The notes beneath the pieces are model-generated. The model saw only the letters and a program-made list of their open reading frames with translations. It did no database searches and was not told the DNA's origin. From positions 1 to 5,928 of the forward strand of contig JAKPBM010000050.1 in assembly GCA_029778935.1 (NCBI GenBank): DNA of 5,928 nucleotides, written 5' to 3'. Both the position numbers and the translations under genes were made by a program. Positions 1-4,992 of this stretch are shown piece by piece (within the stretch, counting starts at the first letter, position 1; each line of letters begins with the position of its first letter). The stretch is from Bacillota bacterium. Its GTDB lineage: Bacteria; Bacillota; Clostridia; Oscillospirales; QAMX01.

Positions 1-199
1 AAGCGGGCCAGGCCCGTCCGCCGCCTGCCGCAGTTTGTCGGAATGTCCGTTCCGACGCTTCTTGCCAGAAGTTCTTAGCCCAAAGCACGGCGAAAGCCAT
101 CTGCCTGACGTAAACGCTGTACGTATCAGGCACGGCCGCGGCCAAAACCGGCCGCCCTTAGTAAGCCCGTTTGAGCATTTCCGAATCAGCTCAAACCCC
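1..199. other. hairpin-rich non-coding stretch, no convincing gene
   Basis: No open frame here has a credible start, ribosome site or recognisable product. The stretch is dense in inverted repeats read directly from the bases: 4-9/11-16 (CGGGCC a GGCCCG), 37-43/50-56 (GTCGGAA/TTCCGAC, 6-nt loop), 58-62/67-71 (CTTCT/AGAAG, loop TGCC), 89-91/96-98 (GGC/GCC closing a GAAA tetraloop), 102-112/120-132 (TGCCTGACGTA pairing with its complement, with a 2-nt bulge), 138-143/150-155 (GCGGCC/GGCCGC) and 169-176/189-196 (GTTTGAGC/GCTCAAAC, 12-nt loop). It could be the 3' untranslated region of a gene to the left, a small structured RNA, or a hairpin-type repeat element. I do not recognise a known RNA family. 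Two frames stay open from the left edge to stops at 76-78 and 111-113, so the last codons of an unseen gene cannot be excluded. Confidence 0.45.
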
Positions 200-231
200 A
201 ACGCCCCGGCGCAAAGCGCTGGGGCGTTTCG
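200..231 (+). terminator. probable intrinsic terminator of an upstream transcript
   Basis: A 13-bp stem (200-212 with 216-228, one G-T pair) closes an AAA loop at 213-215. The outer arms are AACGCCCC and GGGGCGTT. On the plus strand the 3' side continues TTTCGTGTTT, a broken and rather short T-run, so termination may be incomplete. On the minus strand the flank is GGGGTTTGAG, which is weaker still. The hairpin ends just before the -35 box of the next promoter, so it most likely insulates the downstream operon from upstream transcription. Confidence 0.6.
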
Positions 232-233
232 TG

Positions 234-262
234 TTTACAAAGACCGGTACTGCCTGTATAAT
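234..262 (+). promoter_or_regulatory. strong sigma-70/sigma-A type promoter
   Basis: The -35 box TTTACA (234-239) lies 17 bp upstream of a perfect -10 box TATAAT (257-262), the ideal spacing for the housekeeping sigma factor. The start of transcription should fall near 268-270, giving a leader of about 40 nt before the ATG at 309. The promoter sits directly after the hairpin at 200-228 and points into the sialidase-like/beta-galactosidase pair. A short dyad, TGAT-GAA-ATCA (279-289), lies within the expected leader and could be a small operator, but arms of 4 bp are too short to claim one. Confidence 0.8.
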
Positions 263-293
263 AGGATTTGTTGAAACCTGATGAAATCATAGC

Positions 294-300
294 GGGGGTG
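294..300 (+). promoter_or_regulatory. ribosome binding site that selects ATG 309
   Basis: GGGGGTG (294-300) resembles the GGAGGTG core complementary to the 16S rRNA 3' end and lies 8 nt before the ATG at 309. A GTG at 300-302 is in frame and would add three residues (M-V-L), but it overlaps this motif and would have no usable spacing, so the ATG is preferred. Confidence 0.6.
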
Positions 301-308
301 TGGTTCTC

Positions 309-1556
309 ATGAAGGGCAAAACGATACGTCTGACAACGCCGCTGGACCTTTCCAAGCCGGATTTGGGCCTGCCGACCCTTTCCGCCCGGCACAAACTGCT
401 GTACCAAGGCACGTTAAACTCCCGCCTGGGGGCCTTTGCGCTGCATTCCCATATCGGGGAAGTAGGCGGCACGCTGGTGGTCACCTTCAGTGTCCACTGG
501 CAGGACGAGGACTCGCCCGGGCAGTACATCCGGTATACATACTCCACCGACGGGGGCGAAACCTGGTCCGACCCGTTTGCGGACGAAGCGATTCTCTTTC
601 CGCAGATGGAAAAACCGCTGCTGAACCCCTCTCTTCTGGGCGGGGAAGGGCGGATATACGGCTGCCGGCCCCATGACAAGTGCGGCACGGGGAAGCAGTC
701 GCCCAACACCTGGGAAAACGACAACTGCGGCCACTGGCACCTTATGTTCTGCGCCAACGGCTTTGCCAAAGTGGACGGCAAGCTCTACGCCATCGGCGAA
801 GCGTCCAAGGGCATCAACTATCCCGGCATCGGCCGCGTTGCCCGGGAGGTCAGGAGCGACGGCAGCTTGGGGCCCATTTTCTGGCTCAACGAAAACGCCC
901 CCAACCCCGCCGACATCACGCCCCGGGCGGATAACGCGGAGCTGTACGCGAATGCCCCGGCAGGCGGCGAACTGGCGGAAAAAATCGTGGCGTACCTGGC
1001 CGACCCGCGCCATATGCCCCAGTGGGACATGGACCCCGTAGGCTGGAAACTGCCCGACGGGAACACCTACCGCACCTGGTACGAACAGTTCAAGGCCAAA
1101 CGCGGTCACCACTGCTGCGAGCCTACGTACGCCTACGAAACGTCCGACGGCGTTTTTGTCCGCTGGTGGCGCAGCAAATTCGGCATCCAGCACGCCCAGT
1201 ACAGTTTCGACAAGGGCCAAACCTGGACGGAAATCGGCGACACCGAGTTTCCCGACACTGGCGCCCGCACCAACGTCGGCAATTTGCCCGGCGGCAGGGT
1301 ATACGCCATCGGCAACTTCGGCCTGAAACGGGAACAGCTTTGCCTGGCCCTGTCCGACGACGGGTACACCTTCGATAAGGCGTATGTGCTGGCCCATTCG
1401 GTCGAACCCATGCGGCACAAAGGCCGCGCCAAGGGGGACGGGTTCCACTATCCCCATTCCTGCATTTTAGGCGGCACGCTGTATGTTACCTACGCCAGAA
1501 ACAAGGAAGACATATACCTTGCCATGCTGCCCCTGGCGGAACTGGAACGCTTGTAA
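309..1556 (+). CDS. sialidase-superfamily (BNR/Asp-box) beta-propeller protein, probable glycoside-active enzyme
   Basis: The protein has 415 residues from ATG 309. It has the hallmarks of the BNR/Asp-box sialidase superfamily: one canonical Asp-box at residues 79-86 (STDGGETW), a second at 299-306 (SFDKGQTW), and a degenerate one near 349-355 (SDDGYTF). These boxes sit in turns between strands of propeller blades, so a multi-bladed beta-propeller fold is expected. The C-terminal part (GARTNVGNLPGGRVY, later GDGFHYPHS and YARNKEDI) resembles bacterial proteins commonly annotated as exo-alpha-sialidase. No F/YRIP motif typical of GH33 sialidases is visible near the N-terminus, so true sialidase activity is doubtful; another exo-glycosidase or lyase on a propeller fold is possible. 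The N-terminus is polar with no signal peptide, pointing to cytoplasmic action on imported oligosaccharides. An unusual Cys/His group occurs at C119, H122, C125, C140, H142, H144 and C148, with a further HHCC at 267-270. It is the first gene of an operon with the GH42 gene 48 nt downstream, under the promoter at 234-262. Confidence 0.8.
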   Translation: MKGKTIRLTTPLDLSKPDLGLPTLSARHKLLYQGTLNSRLGAFALHSHIGEVGGTLVVTFSVHWQDEDSPGQYIRYTYSTDGGETWSDPFADEAILFPQMEKPLLNPSLLGGEGRIYGCRPHDKCGTGKQSPNTWENDNCGHWHLMFCANGFAKVDGKLYAIGEASKGINYPGIGRVAREVRSDGSLGPIFWLNENAPNPADITPRADNAELYANAPAGGELAEKIVAYLADPRHMPQWDMDPVGWKLPDGNTYRTWYEQFKAKRGHHCCEPTYAYETSDGVFVRWWRSKFGIQHAQYSFDKGQTWTEIGDTEFPDTGARTNVGNLPGGRVYAIGNFGLKREQLCLALSDDGYTFDKAYVLAHSVEPMRHKGRAKGDGFHYPHSCILGGTLYVTYARNKEDIYLAMLPLAELERL

Positions 1557-1604
1557 CAATAGGCTTGCTTTACTTGCATATCGCTTAAGAAAGGATACAT
1601 CGCT

Positions 1605-3605
1605 ATGGGAGAGTTTTACATCGGCTCGTCGTACTATCCCGAATGGTGGCCGGAGGAACAGTGGGAAAAGGATTTTGCCAAAATGGCAGAACTGGGCTTT
1701 AACGTGGTCCGCATGGGCGAGTTCGCCTGGAGCTGGTATGAGCCCCGGGAAGGGGAGTACAACTTCGAGCCCATGATCCGGGCGGTCAACCTTGCCGGAA
1801 AGTACGGCATCAAAACCATCATGGGCACCACCACCGCCGTCTGCCCGCCCTGGCTGTATAAGAAATACCCGGAAGTAAAGGGTGGCAACGAGCGGGGCGA
1901 CTACGACTTCGGCGGGAGAAAGGGCAACTGCCTTTCCAGCGAGATTTTCCTTGAGTATGCGCGCAAAATCACCGAAGAACAAGCCCGGGCCCTGGGCGGC
2001 AACCCCAACATCATCGGCTGGCAGTTGGACAACGAGCCGGGCTTCCCCTTTGTCTGCTACGACGACCGCTGCGAAAAGGGGTTCCGGGAGTGGCTGCGCG
2101 CCAAATACGGCACCATCGACGCTTTGAACAGGGCCTGGTTCACCATGATGTGGTCCAACGTCTACAACGACTTCGACGAAATCATGCTGCCCGTCAACGC
2201 GGCGGAGGGCGGCTGGTTCCCGGGGCTGCGGCTGGACTACCGGCGGTATTTCTCCTTCATCTTCAACCGCCTGCTTCGCATGGAGACCGAAATCCTGCGC
2301 AAATACATCGGCGACCGGTTCATTTTCACCAACTACCCCGGCGTCAACTGGTCGGTTTCCTGCCAGGACGCCATGGAATTTTTAGACTACGCCGGCTGGG
2401 ACAACTACGTGCCCACGCCCTACAACGACTACTACCGCTACCAGTTCCATTCCTGCATGGAGCATGACCTGGCCCGGCGCCTTTCCAAAGGGAAGGGCAA
2501 GTTCGTGGTGGCGGAGCAGACGGCCGTCGCCAGCGCCAACCAGCTGCCGGGCGTCGTGCGGGCGCAGACGTGGATCGACGTGGCCCAGGGCGCTTTCGCC
2601 ACGGTGTTTTTCGAGTGGCGGTCGCCGTTGGGCGGGCCGGAGCAGGGCTACGGCACCATTGTGGAGCTAAACGGCGAGTTTGCCGAAACCTGGCCCGAGC
2701 TGGCAAGGCTGGCCAGGGAGCTGAAAGAGCACTACCACAAAATCGACGGCGCCCAGACGGTTTCCGAAATCGCCACGGTCTATTCCTACGAAAACAGCTG
2801 GGCAACGCCCGGCTGGGTCGTGGACGGCGCGTATGACCAGGACTTTTTCAACATCCACGGCGGATTGAAAAACGCCTTCCGGCAGAACCTGGACGCCATT
2901 TTCCCAACGGACGATTTTTCCAAATACCGCGTTGTGGCCGCGCCGAACCTGAAGTTTTTGAGCGAAGACACATTCAATCGGCTGGAGAAGTTTGTTGCCG
3001 ACGGCGGCATCCTGATTATCAATGCCGAATGCGGCACGCGGGACGAGTTTAACAACCTTCTGCCCATGATTCGCCCGGGCCTGTTCGCCAAAATGGCCGG
3101 GGCGGAAGTCGTTTCCACCATTTCCGTAGCCGACATGGCCAAACAACAGGCGGGCAGCGGCGACGAAATCGCCGTGCTGTTTGCAAACGGCGAAAAGGCG
3201 CGGCCCGCAGGCATGATGTGCAAGCTGCGCCTGACCACCGCCGAGCCGATTGCCGTCTACACCTGCGGCAAGCTCAAGGACATGCCGGCGGTGACCATCA
3301 ACCGCTACGGCAAGGGCCATGTGGTCATGTTCTGCTCCACCGCCGACAGCCAGGAGTACTTCGAAGCCATCGGCCATATCCTCCGCGACCGGTTCGATAT
3401 CCGGCCCCTTCTGAACGTGCCCGACGGCGTCATCGTGTCCAGCCGTGTAAAAGACGGGAAAGAGTACATCCTTGCCGTCAACGCCAAGGAAAGCGCCGTC
3501 ACCTTTACGCCGGACATTCCGCTTTATGACGAGCTCAACGGGCGGGAAATTACCGGCGAAGTGACCATCGAAGGCTACGACGTGCTGTTTGCAAGGAAGC
3601 TGTAA
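1605..3605 (+). CDS. GH42 beta-galactosidase, complete
   Basis: The protein has 666 residues, the usual size for GH42 enzymes such as B. subtilis YesZ. It should hydrolyse terminal non-reducing beta-D-galactosyl residues with retention. The N-terminal half is a TIM barrel: the family opening YYPEWWPEEQWEKD (about 10-23), the CPPWL...YPEV segment (about 84-95), and WQLDNEPG with the acid/base Glu144. The nucleophile is Glu304 in FVVAEQTA, followed by ANQLPGVVR and the EWRSPLGGPEQGYG loop. Residues of roughly 390-595 match the position of the GH42 trimerisation (Rossmann-like) domain, and the last 65 or so form the small beta C-terminal domain. The zinc-site cysteines are present as C109, C151 and C156, but the middle one of the usual C-x-C-x-x-C is Asp153. 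There is no signal peptide, so it is cytoplasmic. The start at ATG 1605 is supported by AAGAAAGGA (1587-1595), 9 nt upstream. No terminator or good promoter lies in the 48-nt gap before it, so it is probably cotranscribed with the sialidase-like gene. The substrate (lactose, galactan or pectin-derived oligomers) cannot be told from the sequence. Confidence 0.95.
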   Translation: MGEFYIGSSYYPEWWPEEQWEKDFAKMAELGFNVVRMGEFAWSWYEPREGEYNFEPMIRAVNLAGKYGIKTIMGTTTAVCPPWLYKKYPEVKGGNERGDYDFGGRKGNCLSSEIFLEYARKITEEQARALGGNPNIIGWQLDNEPGFPFVCYDDRCEKGFREWLRAKYGTIDALNRAWFTMMWSNVYNDFDEIMLPVNAAEGGWFPGLRLDYRRYFSFIFNRLLRMETEILRKYIGDRFIFTNYPGVNWSVSCQDAMEFLDYAGWDNYVPTPYNDYYRYQFHSCMEHDLARRLSKGKGKFVVAEQTAVASANQLPGVVRAQTWIDVAQGAFATVFFEWRSPLGGPEQGYGTIVELNGEFAETWPELARLARELKEHYHKIDGAQTVSEIATVYSYENSWATPGWVVDGAYDQDFFNIHGGLKNAFRQNLDAIFPTDDFSKYRVVAAPNLKFLSEDTFNRLEKFVADGGILIINAECGTRDEFNNLLPMIRPGLFAKMAGAEVVSTISVADMAKQQAGSGDEIAVLFANGEKARPAGMMCKLRLTTAEPIAVYTCGKLKDMPAVTINRYGKGHVVMFCSTADSQEYFEAIGHILRDRFDIRPLLNVPDGVIVSSRVKDGKEYILAVNAKESAVTFTPDIPLYDELNGREITGEVTIEGYDVLFARKL

Positions 3606-3669
3606 CGGACAAAAACGCGGTTTTGCTTACGGTTTCTTTGACAAACTGCTGCCTATTTATCCGTGGTGA

Positions 3670-3687
3670 CTTGCCATTTGCGGCAGG
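3670..3687. other. small hairpin in the convergent intergenic region
   Basis: CTTGCC (3670-3675) pairs with GGCAGG (3682-3687), including one T-G pair, around a 6-nt loop. No T-run follows, so it is not a terminator by itself. It may be a 3'-UTR stability hairpin of the beta-galactosidase transcript or chance. Nothing else recognisable was found in 3606-3737; no ORF or promoter there could be supported. Confidence 0.25.
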
Positions 3688-3737
3688 ATGAGCCTGAAAG
3701 CGGGTTACTTGAAGCATAGATAGACCTGTACGGACAT

Positions 3738-3776
3738 AAAAAAGCGGTGACCGAACCTTCGGTCACCGCTTTTTTT
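3738..3776. terminator. bidirectional intrinsic terminator between convergent operons
   Basis: Six A (3738-3743) precede a perfect 12-bp inverted repeat, GCGGTGACCGAA (3744-3755) and TTCGGTCACCGC (3758-3769), which is followed by seven T (3770-3776). In RNA the innermost pairs probably open to give a 10-bp stem with a six-base AACCTT loop. Because the A-run becomes a U-run on the other strand, the element can stop both the plus-strand beta-galactosidase transcript (132 nt upstream) and the minus-strand aminotransferase transcript (49 nt past its stop codon). Confidence 0.93.
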
Positions 3777-3825
3777 GCATAGGCAGTTACGGATTACAGC
3801 GTGTATCGAGCCCGTTTCCGCCCGG

Positions 3826-4992
3826 CTATTTCGCTTTGCGGCAGGCTTCAATCTTTGCGGCAAGCTGTTCCTCCGTCCAGTCGGGGTTGATGCCGACGTA
3901 CACGGTGGTGGAGAGGATTTCGAGCGTCTTTGGGCACATGTCTTTGCTGTAATTGTGGTTCAGCCCGGCGTTGACGGGCATTTTGAACGGGTCGAGCAGG
4001 GGATGGTGCGCCCCGCGCTTTTCCAGTATGGGCGTCCAGTGGGTGTAGACGTGTTTGCCCGTGTCGATGGGCAGCACGCCGTGGACGCCGGGCGCGGTGG
4101 CAAACCGCCGCGCCTCCTCCTCCGTTGGAAAGGCAAACGCCACCGTTACGCCGCAGTCGCCTTCGATGTCGTTGGACGGGCGGAAGGAAAACTCGCCGGA
4201 AAGCGCGTCCATGATGGCTTTTTTACGGGAACGCAGGTCGGCCAGTATGCCGTCCATTTTCTTCAGCTGCTCTCTCAGGATGGCGGCGGTGATTTCGCAG
4301 GTGCGGTACTCGTTGCCGCAGAAGGGTTCCACGGATACGTTGTCCAGCTGGTTGCCGAAGTAGGCGATGGCGCTGCTGTCGTGGTAGATAAACGCCCGCT
4401 CAAAGACATCCCGCCGGCTGGTCAGCACCGCGCCGCCTTCGCCGGAGGTGATGATTTTGAAATGGTTGAAGCTTAAAGCCCCCGCGTCGCCGATGGTGCC
4501 GAGCCGCCGGCCATTGTAAGAGCCGCCGTCGGCCTGGCAGGCGTCTTCCAGAATGGCAAAGCCGTGTTTTTCGGAAAGCTTTTTCAGAGCGTTCATGTTG
4601 CTGGGGAAGCCCTGGATATGTACGGGGATGACGGCTTTTGTGTGCGGGCTGAGGTTGGCTTCCACGGAAGCGGGGTCCAGGGTCAGCGTTTCGTCCACCT
4701 CGGCAATGACCGGAATGGCGCCGACGGCGATAACCGCCATGGCCGTGGCGATGTACGTATATCCCGGCACGATGACCTCGTCCCCCGGGCCGACGCCAAG
4801 GCCCACCAGGGCGGAGATGAGCGCGGCTTTGCCGGAAGTCATCAAAACGGCGTAGTCGCAGCCCATTTTCTGCCGCAGTTCCGCCTCAAAATTGGCCGTT
4901 TCCTGCAGTTTCCCGCCGTTGACTTTGAACAGCTCTTTGGATTCGATGACGCGGGCCACGGCGTCGATTTCTTCTTTTCCTATTCTGTACAT
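3826..4992 (-). CDS. DegT/DnrJ/EryC1/StrS-family PLP-dependent aminotransferase
   Basis: The protein has 388 residues, full length for this fold-type I family, whose members mostly transfer an amino group to keto-sugars (often nucleotide-linked). Visible landmarks in order: the MTSGKAAL cofactor-phosphate segment (51-58), where Lys55 stands in the place usually held by Thr/Ser; GDEVIVPGYTYIATA (70-84); EDACQADG with Asp150, the expected partner of the pyridine nitrogen, and Gln153; SFNHFK with Lys179, the expected Schiff-base lysine, followed by TSGEGGAVLT (182-191); and NEYRTCEITAA (227-237), equivalent to the family's N-x-R-M-x-E-x-x-A. It is soluble, with no signal peptide. The gene overlaps the end of the ceramidase-like gene by 13 nt and has its own strong ribosome site, so the two are translationally coupled. 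No nucleotide-sugar or polysaccharide-assembly genes are in view. A catabolic role on an amino sugar is therefore as plausible as the usual biosynthetic one, but this is inference. Transcription should end at the terminator at 3738-3776. Confidence 0.9.
   Translation of the reverse strand: MYRIGKEEIDAVARVIESKELFKVNGGKLQETANFEAELRQKMGCDYAVLMTSGKAALISALVGLGVGPGDEVIVPGYTYIATAMAVIAVGAIPVIAEVDETLTLDPASVEANLSPHTKAVIPVHIQGFPSNMNALKKLSEKHGFAILEDACQADGGSYNGRRLGTIGDAGALSFNHFKIITSGEGGAVLTSRRDVFERAFIYHDSSAIAYFGNQLDNVSVEPFCGNEYRTCEITAAILREQLKKMDGILADLRSRKKAIMDALSGEFSFRPSNDIEGDCGVTVAFAFPTEEEARRFATAPGVHGVLPIDTGKHVYTHWTPILEKRGAHHPLLDPFKMPVNAGLNHNYSKDMCPKTLEILSTTVYVGINPDWTEEQLAAKIEACRKAK

Noticed and set aside
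169..196. Possible tRNA or tmRNA arm because of TTCCGAATCAGC between complementary arms
   Set aside because: No acceptor stem, anticodon arm or proper GTTCGANNC T-loop could be assembled around it.
35..274. 79-codon plus-strand open frame in the leader
   Set aside because: It has a TTG start and no ribosome site, and it runs through the terminator hairpin and the promoter. The composition does not look like a protein.
414..1457. 347-codon minus-strand open frame opposite the sialidase-like gene
   Set aside because: It is an antisense shadow produced by GC-rich codons. Its translation is low-complexity V/A/G/P-rich with no family motif, and the plus-strand frame has clear Asp-boxes.
1557..1604. 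Separate promoter for the GH42 gene
   Set aside because: No -35/-10 pair with acceptable spacing is present in the 48-nt gap; only the ribosome site AAGAAAGGA is clear.
3638..3660. TTGACA followed by TATTTAT, a possible promoter after the GH42 gene
   Set aside because: The spacing is only about 10 bp, and there is no gene downstream on the plus strand before the terminator.
3775..4476. 233-codon plus-strand open frame opposite the aminotransferase
   Set aside because: Its start lies within the terminator tail and its product has no recognisable motif, whereas the minus frame carries the complete PLP-enzyme landmarks.
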